A DNA stretch of 64,000 nucleotides from Planctomycetota bacterium (GCA_014584345.1 JACTNB010000035.1:62001-126000); one strand, 5' to 3'. Positions 30,845-41,121 are shown, counted from the first letter of the stretch. A program made the numbers and translations. The notes: a model not told the origin generated them from the letters alone.

Positions 30845-33187
30845 GTGGCTCGACAGCAAAATCTGTTTCAGGATGCCGCCGATCTGAAATGGCAACACGC
30901 CGATCAGCGGGATTGCGTGTTCGCAGAGGTTGTGTTCAGTCGACCCATGGAAACCAGTTACCACTATCTGGTCCCCGATGCCTTGCGTGAAATGTTGCAC
31001 CCCGGTCAACGGGTCAAGGTTCCTTTCGGACGGGGGGATAAACCGACGGTCGGTTTTTGCGTGGGACTGCAACAGGGGCTCCCTGAAGCGCTGTTGGGTA
31101 GACGCGCCCCGAAGTCGATCTCGGAAGTGCTCGACCGCGAACCACTCGTGAATTCGCGGATGCTCGAACTGACCCGCTGGATTGCCGACTATTACCTCTG
31201 CAGTTGGGGGCAGGTACTGCACGGCGTGATCCCCGCGGCGGTCAAGAACAGTGCCGGTACGCGCGAAATTCGCTACCTGCAACTGGCCCCGCTTCCGCCG
31301 GACTGGGATGATCGGCAACTGCCCGCCAAGCAACGGGCCGTCGTGCAGGTGTTGCGGGAAGCGGGCGTTCCTCTGAAAATCGACGAATTGACCCTTGCCG
31401 CCCAATGTGGCACTTCGCCCGTCAACGGCTTGCTGAAAAAGGGAATCGTGCAGGCGATTCGCGAAACCTGCCTGACGCACTCCCCTGCCGATAAGCCGAC
31501 GGAACGCGAGGCCGATCTGGCGTTATCTCCTCAGCAACAACGGGCGCTCGATGCCATTGTCCGTTCGATCGAACACAAGCAGCATCGCGGTACAACCGTG
31601 GATACGTCGCAGCACGTTGCCCCGGCGGCGACCGCGCGGACCCTGCTACTGCATGGCGTGACGGGGAGTGGCAAAACCGAGGTTTACATTCGGGCCATTC
31701 GGCATGCCGTGGAATTCGGCCGCCAGGCCATTGTGCTGGTCCCCGAGATCAGCCTGACGCCGCAGACCATTCGCCGATTTCGGCGCCGTTTCGATTTCGT
31801 GGCGGTGCTGCATTCGCATCTGACGGATTCCGAACGCCACTGGCAATGGCAGCAGATCGCGGCAGGAAAGGTGCAGGTGGTAGTCGGCGCGCGGAGCGCG
31901 GTGTTTGCTCCCTGCCCGCGACTTGGATTGATCGTCATCGACGAAGAACATGAAAACACCTTCAAGCAGGAATCCGTGCCGCGGTATCACGCGCGCGAGG
32001 TGGCGCGCAAAAGAGCCGAGATGGAAGGAATCCCTCTCGTGCTGGGAACTGCGACCCCCACCCTGGAAAGCTGGTGGAATGCTCAAAATCAAAAGTACGA
32101 ACTGATCCCGATGCCGGAACGCATCGAAAAATTGCCCATGCCACCGGTCGTCATCGTCGATACCATCAACGATCCCCTGATCCGACGGGGACACAACATC
32201 GGACGGGCCTTGCATACCGCCATCGATCAGGCACTCAAACAGTCCGGGCAGGTGATTCTGTTCTTTAATCTGCGCGGCTTTACGCCGGTGCTGTTCTGTC
32301 GTCACTGTGGCAATAAACTCAGTTGTCCGCACTGTGCCACCAGTCTTACCTGGCATAAGGACAAGAAACGTTGCATCTGCCACACCTGCGACTACACCAC
32401 TTCTTTGCCTTCAAATTGCCCGAGTTGCGGCAACCCCGGGTTGCGGCATTTCGGCTCGGGCACGCAACGACTGGAAGAGGAAGTACGCCAGAAGTTTCCT
32501 GGCGTTTCCGTTTTGCGGATGGACAGCGATTCGATGAAGAAGGCGGGAAGCCACGACGACGCACTGGAAAAATTTCGTCACGGCGAAGTGTCGATCCTGC
32601 TGGGAACCCAAATGATTGCCAAGGGACTCGATTTCCCGAATGTCACCCTGGTGGGCGTGGTGGATGCCGACACGTCGCTGCATCAGATCGACTTCCGCGC
32701 TTCGGAACGCACCTTCCAGTTGATTTCCCAGGTGGCGGGACGCACGGGACGCAGTGCGCGGGGGGGCCGCGTGCTCGTCCAGACGATGCAACCCGATGCT
32801 GAATCGATCCGCTTCGCCGCCACGCATGACTTTGTCGGGTTCGCGAATCGCGAAATGATGCATCGCCGGGAACGATTGATGCCTCCCTACTCGGCCCTCG
32901 TACGCGTCATCCTGCGGGGGCCGGACGAAAAACTCCTGGAAGACGCCTCGCTGGAATTCAGCGATGTCCTCCGCGAACAAGCGGGCTCATTGCCCGATAC
33001 CTACCGGGTGCTCGGGCCTGGTCCCGCGCCGTTGGCACGGCACAAGGACTTCTTTCGTTACCAGATTCTCGTTAGCAGCCAGTCGCATCAGGCCCTGTGC
33101 GATTTACTGCACGGTTGCAGAGCACGCCTCGAACAGATTGGCGGCATCGAGTACGTGCTGGATGTCGATCCCCTGCAAATGCGCTGA
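30845..33187 (+). CDS. priA: Primosomal protein N' (replication restart helicase)
   Basis: A 780-aa helicase that reloads the replisome at stalled forks. The 3'-end DNA-binding domain is N-terminal (AEVVFSRPMETSYHYLVPD). The helicase core follows, with GVTGSGKTEVY (Walker A, about residue 275), VIDEEHENTFKQ (DEEH box) and GTATPTLES. A zinc-binding insert has eight cysteines arranged as CRHC, CPHC, CHTC and CPSC. The core ends with HQIDFRASERTFQLISQVAGRTGR. The GTG at 30845 is preferred because VARQQNLFQDA fits planctomycete PriA N-termini; an ATG at 30743 is in frame. No operon partner. Confidence 0.93.
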   Translation: MARQQNLFQDAADLKWQHADQRDCVFAEVVFSRPMETSYHYLVPDALREMLHPGQRVKVPFGRGDKPTVGFCVGLQQGLPEALLGRRAPKSISEVLDREPLVNSRMLELTRWIADYYLCSWGQVLHGVIPAAVKNSAGTREIRYLQLAPLPPDWDDRQLPAKQRAVVQVLREAGVPLKIDELTLAAQCGTSPVNGLLKKGIVQAIRETCLTHSPADKPTEREADLALSPQQQRALDAIVRSIEHKQHRGTTVDTSQHVAPAATARTLLLHGVTGSGKTEVYIRAIRHAVEFGRQAIVLVPEISLTPQTIRRFRRRFDFVAVLHSHLTDSERHWQWQQIAAGKVQVVVGARSAVFAPCPRLGLIVIDEEHENTFKQESVPRYHAREVARKRAEMEGIPLVLGTATPTLESWWNAQNQKYELIPMPERIEKLPMPPVVIVDTINDPLIRRGHNIGRALHTAIDQALKQSGQVILFFNLRGFTPVLFCRHCGNKLSCPHCATSLTWHKDKKRCICHTCDYTTSLPSNCPSCGNPGLRHFGSGTQRLEEEVRQKFPGVSVLRMDSDSMKKAGSHDDALEKFRHGEVSILLGTQMIAKGLDFPNVTLVGVVDADTSLHQIDFRASERTFQLISQVAGRTGRSARGGRVLVQTMQPDAESIRFAATHDFVGFANREMMHRRERLMPPYSALVRVILRGPDEKLLEDASLEFSDVLREQAGSLPDTYRVLGPGPAPLARHKDFFRYQILVSSQSHQALCDLLHGCRARLEQIGGIEYVLDVDPLQMR

Positions 33188-33207
33188 CTGGCCATGAATT
33201 TTTGTAG

Positions 33208-33224
33208 GGTACGCTATGCGTACC
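33208..33224. repeat. GGTACGC/GCGTACC palindrome, copy 1
   Basis: GGTACGC and GCGTACC flank TAT, preceded by TTTTTGTAG and followed by ATT. A near-identical copy at 40781-40797 keeps about 28 nt. Similar GTACGC palindromes start the composite repeats at 14731 and 34570. Confidence 0.6.
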
Positions 33225-33425
33225 ATTGATGCGGTAGCCACGCGCGTATCGGCTACAATATGTCGCGCTGCATCGCGAGCAAACTCAATAAGTATACGGC
33301 TTCCGAGCTATGCGCGACGGATTGGCGGAACATCACGAGACGGGCTTGCCCGCGGATGTCTGGCGGGAGCGCTCCCCGGAATGTTAGGATGCGGATGTTT
33401 CATGACTTCAAAGGAGATTCACCGC

Positions 33426-34070
33426 ATGCCACGCCCAGACAATCGACAGACCATTCCCGCGGACAGTAGCGACCTGACTCTCGGCGTCACCCCCGCGCCG
33501 GGCAGCGGCGGAGAAGTCACGGCGCGGCGCGCGGCCCAGTTGACGGATATGCAATTGCCGGTCTCGCCCGCCAAGTTAGGGGTCAAGCAGGCCCTGAGAA
33601 ACATGTCCAAGGCAATCAATCTCGCCCTGCTTACTGATTTTCTCGAAACGGATCTGGACTGGGTTTACAAGGGGGCGCGTGTCCGCAAGGGGACCGTGCA
33701 GGTGCTCCATCAAGACTATATCGGTCTGGGGGATGGGCTGTTTGCAAAAATCGGCCGACTCAACAAGTCCCTCCAACTCACATTGCAGGGACCGGATGCG
33801 GCTTCTCCCGAGGGCAAGAAACTGATTCGAGAAAATGGGGGCGGGGCCATTGGTGGCGTGCTGAATCTGATGGGGCGAAAGCTCAATCTGCTGCAGGAAT
33901 ACGAGGATAAAGTCCCTGTCTTTCTGGCACAAACGCTCGATCGCCTGGAAGCCAAGCGGATGATTACCGATTGGCACAGCAACGAATGGAAAATCGAAAC
34001 GACCTACATCGGCCTGGACGTGGTGATGACCCCACTGGAACAAGCCGCGGATGAGGTGGCGGAATCGTAG
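33426..34070 (+). CDS. Hypothetical protein
   Basis: A 214-aa soluble protein starting MPRPDNRQTIPADSSD. AAGGAG lies 9 nt before this ATG; a second in-frame ATG is at 33402. The first 45 residues look disordered. The remainder is mixed, with AKLGVKQALRNMSKAINLALLTDFLETDLDWVYKGARVRKGTVQV and a Gly-rich GGGAIGGVLNLMG segment. No signal peptide or membrane helix is visible. I do not recognise a family. Codon use is like the neighbours, and it is convergent with the DUF486 gene at 34092. Confidence 0.7.
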   Translation: MPRPDNRQTIPADSSDLTLGVTPAPGSGGEVTARRAAQLTDMQLPVSPAKLGVKQALRNMSKAINLALLTDFLETDLDWVYKGARVRKGTVQVLHQDYIGLGDGLFAKIGRLNKSLQLTLQGPDAASPEGKKLIRENGGGAIGGVLNLMGRKLNLLQEYEDKVPVFLAQTLDRLEAKRMITDWHSNEWKIETTYIGLDVVMTPLEQAADEVAES

Positions 34071-34091
34071 GCCCTGCCGGAACACTCGCGG

Positions 34092-34433
34092 TTATCGACG
34101 AAAGACAAAATAAACCGCGCCACACAGGCACATGGCCGCCCAGAGATAATCCAGTTTGAGTGGTTGCTTCATGTAAAAATACGCAAACGGAATGAACACG
34201 CTCAGCGTGATTACTTCCTGAAGTATTTTGAGTTGACCCAGATTCAAGGCCGTGTAACCAATGCGATTGGCCGGCACCTGGATGAGGTATTCGAACAACG
34301 CGATCCCCCAACTGACCATCGCCGCCAGCAGCCAGGGCTTGGTGTTCAAATCACGCAAATGCGCGTACCAGGCAAATGTCATGAAAACATTCGAGGCAAT
34401 CAGCAACAGCGCGGTTTGTACAAGAATTGGCAT
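34092..34433 (-). CDS. DUF486 membrane protein (DMT superfamily)
   Basis: A 113-aa protein with four predicted membrane helices (ILVQTALLLIASNVFMTFAW; AAMVSWGIALFEYLI; LKILQEVITLSVFIPFAYFY; YLWAAMCLCGAVYFVF). The motifs FMTFAWYAHL and YTALNLGQLKILQE are typical of DUF486, a half-size drug/metabolite-transporter-like family of unknown function. The short length implies it works as a dimer. It lies on the same strand as the RND pump genes but downstream of them, with no clear functional link. Confidence 0.92.
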   Translation of the reverse strand: MPILVQTALLLIASNVFMTFAWYAHLRDLNTKPWLLAAMVSWGIALFEYLIQVPANRIGYTALNLGQLKILQEVITLSVFIPFAYFYMKQPLKLDYLWAAMCLCGAVYFVFRR

Positions 34434-34569
34434 TCAACATTCCATGAGGCGGAAAAAGTGCCCGTGAATACAATCGCCCTGGGCGGCTGAGCGCATCACG
34501 GCGTGCGGCGCGATATCTGTATTCCTGAATCCGGGATCTGTCAATTCCAAACCGCGGGGGCCCCTTCTT

Positions 34570-34645
34570 CGTACGGGACGCCATGCATACCATCTCTTAG
34601 GCGTTCCAGCAGTCGCAGGCCAGGACGATTCCCAGCATTTGTACG
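34570..34645. repeat. Composite intergenic repeat, copy 2
   Basis: It has the same block order as 14731-14811: a degenerate GTACG..GCATACC palindrome, then CAGCAGTCGCAGGC and GATTCCCAGCATTTGTACG. Confidence 0.55.
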
Positions 34646-34659
34646 TCCCAACCTATGCA

Positions 34660-37600
34660 CTAGCCATGAATTAACTTCGGGTCGGACGTGTACGGTGCCG
34701 ATGTCCCCGAGGGCTTGCGCCGGAACAGTTTCCCCAGGCGTTCGCGGATTTCCATGGTCAGACTGAACAGGACCGGCACCAGCAGTAACGTGAAGATGGT
34801 CGAGATCAACAGGCCTCCCAGCACGACGCTCCCGATCCCGCGATACAGTTCACTCCCCGATCCGGGAAAAATCACCAGGGGAAGCAGACCTAGCAGCGTT
34901 GTGGTCGTCGTCATAAAAATGGGACGGATACGCGTCCGCACGCTTTCGAGAATTGCATCGTGGGCGGACATTCCGTCCTCGCGAATATGCACCAGCGACT
35001 GATGGATGATCAGAATCGGATTATTGACCACGGTCCCGATCAGAATCACAAAACCCAGCATCGTCAGTACGTCCAGCGGCTGCAGCACGAAGACATTCAA
35101 TAAGGCCAGCCCCAGAATTCCACCCACGGCTCCCAATGGAACGCTGAAAATGATCACGAAGGGATACAGCCACGATTCGAACAATGCCGCCATCAGCAGA
35201 TAGGTGATCAGCAGAGCCAAAGCCACGTTGAATTGCAGGGCGCTCCAGGTGGCGCGGAGTTTATCCGCAGTCCCCGAAAGATTCGCCCGGTAACCCTCGC
35301 TCAACTCGCCACTTGCATACAACTTATTCACAATCTGGGTCTGGATCAGATTCATGGCGTCCTCCAACGCCATTTCGGGCGGCGGCGAGACGGCAATTGT
35401 AATGGCCCGTTGCCGCTCGCGATGGTCGATTTGTTCGGGGCCGCTGCTCATTTCCACATCCGCCACCGTGCCCAGGGGAATCAGCCGACCATTCGGAGTG
35501 GCAATCGACAGGGCGGCCAGTTCATCCGCGCTTTTCACCGACTGATCGCCACCGATGATCGTGAGGTCAATCTTATCTCCCCCGACGAAATAATCCCCCG
35601 CATAGGCTCCATCGAGGAGCGCGTTTACCGTGTAGCCCAGATCGTCGCTTGAAATCCCCATGTCGGCTGCCTGCAGCAATCGCGGGCGCAGATGGAATTC
35701 CGGATTCGATAGGTCCAGGCTGGGAATGGGCCGCGCCTGGACGTTAGGGATCAATTGCATCACACCACGAATCCCCCCTTGATCCTCCGGTTTGCCATTT
35801 CCCGCCAGCACCACCAGGCCCAGTTGCACCAGCTTTTTCAGATCCGGGCCGATCAGCTCCACATCGATGGTCCGCCCCTCGGCAATTCCCTGTTCGAACA
35901 GACTGGCCTGTTTGGCGACGGCAAACGTATCGGGAATGGTCATCCCCGTTTTCTGTATCAGCGGAATCAATTCGCCCGATCGCTGGGGATCCAGGGCGCG
36001 AATTCCCAGGAACACCATCCGCCCCCGCACCACGAAAAAGAAGTCTCCAATTATCGGGAAATCCAGCTTTTTGGCAGCCTCGCTGTCTGGGTCCACATCC
36101 CAATAGGGACGCAGTTGCGCTTCCACGTAATGCCCCATCTCCATCAGTTCGTCCTGGTTATAGCCGGGAGGTGGCAGCAGAATCCCGAAGACCAGATTGC
36201 GATTCCCGGTCGGCAGATATTCAACCTTCGGCCACAACATCCAACTCAGGCCGATCGAGACTCCCACCAGCAGCAGGATCACCGCGATGCGGCGGATCAT
36301 ACCGCCCAGCACAAAGCGATTCACTCCCACGATCAGATTTACGAACAGAGTCCCCAGGGAGTAAAACAACTTTTCGATTCGCGATAACTTTTGCACCCGC
36401 AAAATTCCCGAACCGTGGGCATTCACGGGTTCCCGCTGGCCACCCGGCAGTGGATTGGAGGTCGGATCGAGTGGATCGGCACTGTTCGCGTTCAACAGCC
36501 GGGCCGACGACGTGGAGATCAGCGTCACCGAAACTATCAACGACAATCCGACCGCCGAACTGATTGCCAAGGCAATGTCGCGAAACAACTGGCCGGCTTC
36601 TTCCTCGATAAACACCACTGGCAGAAACACGGCGATGGTCGTGAGCGTGGACGCCAGCACTGCCCCCCACACCTCGTGCGTTCCCTTAACCGCAGCCTCG
36701 AAGCGGCTATGCCCCAGTTGGGCGTGGCGATAGATGTTTTCCAGCACCACCACTGCGTTATCCACCAGCATTCCGACAGCAAATGCCAGCCCCGCCAGAC
36801 TGATCACATTCAGCGAACGCCCCAGCAGACCCAATATCAGAAACGTCCCAATAATGCTCGTGGGGATGGCCAGCCCCACGATGAACGCCCCTCGGGCATA
36901 CCACAGGCCCGCCAGTAGAATCAGCCCCAGGCTGATCGCGAAATACCACGGGCTGAGATACGCGGCCGCCAGAGCCGACAGCAGGATGAATGGCGCGAAG
37001 ATCAATGTCCGCAGATTCAAGTGCAGAAACAGCATCAGTACGACCATCGTCAGCGCGCCACCGATGAATATGTTCTCTTGCACCAGGTTCACCGACGAAT
37101 AAATGTACTCGGTTTCGTCGTACACCTGGATCAGTTGCAACCCGCGCGGCTTGAGAATGTTTTCGTCGATTTCCTCGCGCGACTGCCGCAGACCTTTCAT
37201 GATTTCCAGCACGTTGGCGCCTGTTTCGCGAATACAGTTGATGGCGATGCTCGATTCCCCGAATCGGCGCACCAGCCCGCTCGGCTTCTTGTAGCCGATG
37301 CGCACCTCGGCGACATCGCGCACATAGACCGGCGCTCCCTCCCGAATGGCCAGCACCTGGTTCTCGACATCCTCGACGGAACGGAACTGGCCCAGCGTTC
37401 TTACCACCCAGCGACGTTTTCCCTGCCAGAAATCGCCTGCCGAGGTATCCTTGTTCTGGCTGCGGAGCACCCGGCGGACGTCGGCGATCGTCAACTCCCG
37501 CGCCGCCAGGCGTTCTCCATCCACGATTACCTGCATCTCGTCTTCCAGACCGCCGATCACGTTCGATTGCGACACGCCCGAGACCCGTTCGAACCGCGCT

Positions 37601-38244
37601 TCGATTTCATCCTCCGCAAAACGTCGCAGCTTGGTAACATCCAATTCAGGCGGAGGAAGCAGTTCCCGTAGCTCGGGATGTTCCTCCGCCAGATTTTTTA
37701 GCCGCAACATGGCCAGACCGACATTATGGGCTCGCTGAACCGGGGCCAGCTTCTCGCGGAGTTCCGGGTGCCTTTGCAGGAATTCCTCAAATTGTTCCGC
37801 ACTCGGATGCCGTGCACTCAGGATGAACCACGCGATCGGGCTGTCCGATGAATTCGATGTCGTAATTGTCGGCTGCTTCGCGTCCTCGGGATACTCGGGC
37901 ACCTGCTGCAGCTTGGAATTGACCTTCAACAACGCCTCCTGCATATTCGTGCCGACCTGGAACTCCAGCGTGATCGTCGCCTTGGAGTCGGCACTTTCCG
38001 ACTTCATTTTGACGATCCCTTCCACGCTTTTCAGGAACTCTTCCTGTTCCAGGACAATTTCCCGTTCAACCTCCTGCGGACTGGCGCCCGGCCACGCTGT
38101 TTCCACGCTGATCGTGGGCCGCTGGACTTCCGGAGTCAATTGCATCGGCATGCGGTCAAAGGCCACCAGGCCAAACAAGGCCACCAGCAATACGCCGACG
38201 ATCACCTTGATGGGGTTATGCACGAACGCTTGGATCAATGCCAT
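34660..38244 (-). CDS. RND efflux transporter, inner-membrane pump subunit
   Basis: An 1194-aa AcrB/HAE-like transporter, longer than the usual 1030-1050. It shows the standard start (MALIQAFVHNPIKVIVGVLLV), two sets of porter loops and about twelve membrane helices. The TM4 region reads AVGMLVDNAVVVLENIYRHAQ. An insertion at about 146-200 in the first porter domain contains the repeated HPELRE motif (159-164 and 189-194). A second insertion near residue 590-650 is Pro/Gly-rich. The pump exports drugs or other compounds with a periplasmic adaptor, encoded just upstream at 38325. No outer-membrane channel gene is visible. Substrate unknown. Confidence 0.93.
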   Translation of the reverse strand: MALIQAFVHNPIKVIVGVLLVALFGLVAFDRMPMQLTPEVQRPTISVETAWPGASPQEVEREIVLEQEEFLKSVEGIVKMKSESADSKATITLEFQVGTNMQEALLKVNSKLQQVPEYPEDAKQPTITTSNSSDSPIAWFILSARHPSAEQFEEFLQRHPELREKLAPVQRAHNVGLAMLRLKNLAEEHPELRELLPPPELDVTKLRRFAEDEIEARFERVSGVSQSNVIGGLEDEMQVIVDGERLAARELTIADVRRVLRSQNKDTSAGDFWQGKRRWVVRTLGQFRSVEDVENQVLAIREGAPVYVRDVAEVRIGYKKPSGLVRRFGESSIAINCIRETGANVLEIMKGLRQSREEIDENILKPRGLQLIQVYDETEYIYSSVNLVQENIFIGGALTMVVLMLFLHLNLRTLIFAPFILLSALAAAYLSPWYFAISLGLILLAGLWYARGAFIVGLAIPTSIIGTFLILGLLGRSLNVISLAGLAFAVGMLVDNAVVVLENIYRHAQLGHSRFEAAVKGTHEVWGAVLASTLTTIAVFLPVVFIEEEAGQLFRDIALAISSAVGLSLIVSVTLISTSSARLLNANSADPLDPTSNPLPGGQREPVNAHGSGILRVQKLSRIEKLFYSLGTLFVNLIVGVNRFVLGGMIRRIAVILLLVGVSIGLSWMLWPKVEYLPTGNRNLVFGILLPPPGYNQDELMEMGHYVEAQLRPYWDVDPDSEAAKKLDFPIIGDFFFVVRGRMVFLGIRALDPQRSGELIPLIQKTGMTIPDTFAVAKQASLFEQGIAEGRTIDVELIGPDLKKLVQLGLVVLAGNGKPEDQGGIRGVMQLIPNVQARPIPSLDLSNPEFHLRPRLLQAADMGISSDDLGYTVNALLDGAYAGDYFVGGDKIDLTIIGGDQSVKSADELAALSIATPNGRLIPLGTVADVEMSSGPEQIDHRERQRAITIAVSPPPEMALEDAMNLIQTQIVNKLYASGELSEGYRANLSGTADKLRATWSALQFNVALALLITYLLMAALFESWLYPFVIIFSVPLGAVGGILGLALLNVFVLQPLDVLTMLGFVILIGTVVNNPILIIHQSLVHIREDGMSAHDAILESVRTRIRPIFMTTTTTLLGLLPLVIFPGSGSELYRGIGSVVLGGLLISTIFTLLLVPVLFSLTMEIRERLGKLFRRKPSGTSAPYTSDPKLIHG

Positions 38245-38324
38245 TTCAGTAACTCATTTATTGTATGTTGAACTATTGCATGTTGTACGGGCCGGCTCGT
38301 CGTCGTAGCGTTCACTCCGGTGGA

Positions 38325-39635
38325 TTAATTCGGCGCGACTCCATTTTCGGTTGGGGGCGTGGCGGGAACCGTCTGGCTGATGGCAATCGGCTGGCCCGGA
38401 CGCAAGCGATCATTCCCGCGAATGACGACCTGATCCGTGGCCGACAATTCGCCTTGCACCACTATCCCATCCCCGGCCGTTGTCCCCAACGTCACCGGGA
38501 CCGGGCGGACTGTCGGCGGTTGACCCGCGGTCCCGGGGACTACCACGTACACGATCTTTTGCCCCAAGCCCAGGACGATCGCATCCTTGGGAACAATCAG
38601 CGACTTCCGCAACTCGCCCGTCGGCAGCGTCACCCGCACCATCATACCCGATTTGATCAGCGGGCCATCTTCGGTAATTGTATTGTCGACTCGCACCTTC
38701 ACCGGAAAGGTACGTGCCTGCACATCCGCCTGGGGAATAATCAACTCCACCGTGCCGATAAACAGGTGCTCCGGCAAGGCGGGAATTTCCACTTGAACCT
38801 GTTGCCCCTTTTTCACGAAGCGGATGGCACGCTCGGGGACATACGCGAGCACGTCCACCTGGTCCAGGGCAATCACCTCGGCCACCAGTTCGCCACGCTG
38901 GACCCATTGACCCAACTCGGTATGTTCGGTCGAGATGTACCCGTCGAAGGGGGCCTTCATCGTGTGCTTGACGAGCTGATCCTTCAATTTATCCACAATT
39001 GCCTGTTGGATCTTAACCTGGGCTTCTGCCTGTTGAATCCGTTCCTGGCGCGGACCCTGTTCGATCAACTGAAAATGAGCCACGGACTGGTTATAGTCCT
39101 GATCGGCCTTGATCTTCTGCGAGAGGATCAGTTGCAGTTCCTCCGAATTGAGCGCATTCCGCTGGAACAGTTCCTCGGCACGCCCCAGGCGCTTCAGTTG
39201 ATATTCCTGGACGGCCTGCGCGGACAACATCGCGGCACGCGCCTGGTCGATCTCTTCCTTCAATGAGCCATTTTTTAATTCCGCGTGTTCGTATTGACGC
39301 AGTTCCAGTTCCGATTCCGCGGCTTCGATTTCCAGATTGATCGTCGCGGTCAACAATTGCGCGAGCGGTTGACCCGCACGCACGAAATCTCCCTCGTTCA
39401 CCGGAAACTCGGCGACACGACCGTCTACCGCCGACCCCACTGCCGCGGTTCGCACTGGCGTAATTGTCCCCACGAAAGTCTGCCCCGCCGCGATCTCCTG
39501 TTCCACGACTGCCGTGACAACCACCGGCTTGGGACCACCCGGCTGACCCCAGGCGGGTGCTCCCCCAAACATGCCCAGACTGAGCAGTGTGCACAATCGA
39601 ATGGTGAGTTTGCGGGAAATCATCGAGGATATCAT
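38325..39635 (-). CDS. RND efflux periplasmic adaptor (membrane fusion protein)
   Basis: A 436-aa adaptor. An N-terminal signal (LCTLLSLGMFGGAPAWGQ) is followed by a lipoyl domain half (VGSAVDGRVAEFPVNEGDFVRAGQPLAQLLTATINLEIEA), a coiled-coil hairpin (about 115-215, EYQLKRLGRAEELFQRNALNSEELQLI), the second lipoyl half (APFDGYISTEHTELGQWVQRGELVAEV) and beta-barrel domains. It joins the RND pump to an outer-membrane channel. The start is uncertain: ATG 39635 has a GGAAAA motif upstream; the frame runs to 39683. It lies 80 nt before the pump gene in the same operon. Confidence 0.9.
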   Translation of the reverse strand: MISSMISRKLTIRLCTLLSLGMFGGAPAWGQPGGPKPVVVTAVVEQEIAAGQTFVGTITPVRTAAVGSAVDGRVAEFPVNEGDFVRAGQPLAQLLTATINLEIEAAESELELRQYEHAELKNGSLKEEIDQARAAMLSAQAVQEYQLKRLGRAEELFQRNALNSEELQLILSQKIKADQDYNQSVAHFQLIEQGPRQERIQQAEAQVKIQQAIVDKLKDQLVKHTMKAPFDGYISTEHTELGQWVQRGELVAEVIALDQVDVLAYVPERAIRFVKKGQQVQVEIPALPEHLFIGTVELIIPQADVQARTFPVKVRVDNTITEDGPLIKSGMMVRVTLPTGELRKSLIVPKDAIVLGLGQKIVYVVVPGTAGQPPTVRPVPVTLGTTAGDGIVVQGELSATDQVVIRGNDRLRPGQPIAISQTVPATPPTENGVAPN

Positions 39636-39790
39636 GGTGTTTTCCATTCGGATTATTGTGATTCCCAGTTTCCGGGAGAGCACGAAATGTGATCAGCGGA
39701 TAGTTCATTCCACCCGCCAGGTCGCATATAGTTCCCTGTGAGGACTCACGACCCGCCTCGGGGCTGTTGGTTTGAAGCAGGACGTTTGCC

Positions 39791-40723
39791 GTGGAATTTT
39801 CTCTGATCGAATCATTAAAAATTAGGGTGGGACTGGATTCCAGAATTCATCTGGGAATTGGGGACGATGCGGCAATAATTCGTCCCACCAGTGGACACGA
39901 AATACTAATCACAACGGATATGCTCCTGGATGGTGTTCATTTTCTGACAGCCGAACATCCACTCCAGTGGATAGCACGTAAGTGCCTGGCAGTCAACGTT
40001 TCGGATATCGCGGCAATGGGGGGGGCGCCCTTGGCCGCATTTCTTAGTGTGGCGCTGCCGCGATACTGGACATATAGTCAGGCAGAGGCCCTGTTCCAGG
40101 CATTCGCGGTTTCCGCAAGTGAATTTCAGGTGCATATTGCGGGGGGAGATACCACATCCTGGAATGCTCCACTGGCGGTAAATATCGCATTATACGGCGA
40201 AGTCCCTCTCGGGAAAGCTCTGCGCCGGGATGCCGCGAAAATTGGTGACATTGTGTGTGTTTCGGGGGCGCTGGGGGGGAGCCTGGCGGGCCGTCAGTTT
40301 ACCTTCCAGCCACGTGTCGGGGAAGCACGGTGGTTGCGCGAACATGCCCAGGTCCACGCCATGATCGATATCAGCGATGGCTTGATCTCCGATCTCAATC
40401 ACATCCTTCGGGCCAGCGGAGTCGCCGCCGAAATTGAAACCGCGCGCGTTCCGATCGCCCCAGACGCACGCACTCCGGGAGACCAACGTTCTCCCCTGGA
40501 ACATGCCCTGACAGACGGCGAGGATTTCGAACTCCTGTGGACCATGCCCGAACTCGAACTGAACCGCGTGAGAAACCTGCCGGAATGTCCCGTGGCGTTC
40601 CATGTGATTGGACGCATCACCGAGGGGGAAGGGTGCCGCTTGATGGATGAACACGGTCGAACCGTCCATTGCAATACCACGGGATATGTTCATCGATTGC
40701 AGCAGGATTCTTCGAACCCTTAG
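39791..40723 (+). CDS. thiL: Thiamine-monophosphate kinase
   Basis: A 310-aa enzyme that phosphorylates thiamine monophosphate to thiamine pyrophosphate using ATP. Family motifs are present in order: GIGDDAAIIRP near residue 22, TTDMLLDGVHFL, ARKCLAVNVSDIAAMGG, IDISDGLISDLNHIL near 193 and DGEDFELL near 240. Translation starts at GTG 39791, with CAGGA about 9 nt before. It is divergent from the RND operon (39635). No TPP riboswitch is evident in front of it. Confidence 0.93.
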   Translation: MEFSLIESLKIRVGLDSRIHLGIGDDAAIIRPTSGHEILITTDMLLDGVHFLTAEHPLQWIARKCLAVNVSDIAAMGGAPLAAFLSVALPRYWTYSQAEALFQAFAVSASEFQVHIAGGDTTSWNAPLAVNIALYGEVPLGKALRRDAAKIGDIVCVSGALGGSLAGRQFTFQPRVGEARWLREHAQVHAMIDISDGLISDLNHILRASGVAAEIETARVPIAPDARTPGDQRSPLEHALTDGEDFELLWTMPELELNRVRNLPECPVAFHVIGRITEGEGCRLMDEHGRTVHCNTTGYVHRLQQDSSNP

Positions 40724-41121
40724 TCCCGGTCGTGTCGCAACATGAACGGTACACCCCCAGCGGGACTGATTTTTCCGTAGGGTACGCTCTGCGTACCATT
40801 TATTACATGTTGCTGATCAATCCTTGTCACAACATCCTGAGGAAGCGATCTCCTGGCGTTCAAAAAATGACAACCCTGCCGGGTTGCGGACCGCGCAGGC
40901 GCGGCATGCCGAAATCTACAGCTTCAAACCCGCTGAATGCGACTTTTCCCCGACAGCTCCCGGGAGAAGGCGATAGACTCGCCAGCGACGCGATACCCGC
41001 TTAGAATCATCTCTTGCCATTTTATCATCGCTCGACACGTGATTTTCAGGAAACCAGGGAGATCGCGTTCCCGTCGAGTGTTTCGTTCCTCCTGCTCGCT
41101 GGTTCCGTTACGGTATCGTTC
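40724..41121. other. Intergenic region thiL-aroA with repeats
   Basis: A 398-bp gap with no gene. It contains the palindrome copy at 40781-40797 and a short hairpin (CAACCC / GGGTTG at about 40871-40886). Confidence 0.4.
40781..40797. repeat. GGTACGC/GCGTACC palindrome, copy 2
   Basis: GGTACGC and GCGTACC flank TCT; the context TTTTCCGTAG before and ATT after matches the copy at 33208-33224. Confidence 0.6.
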
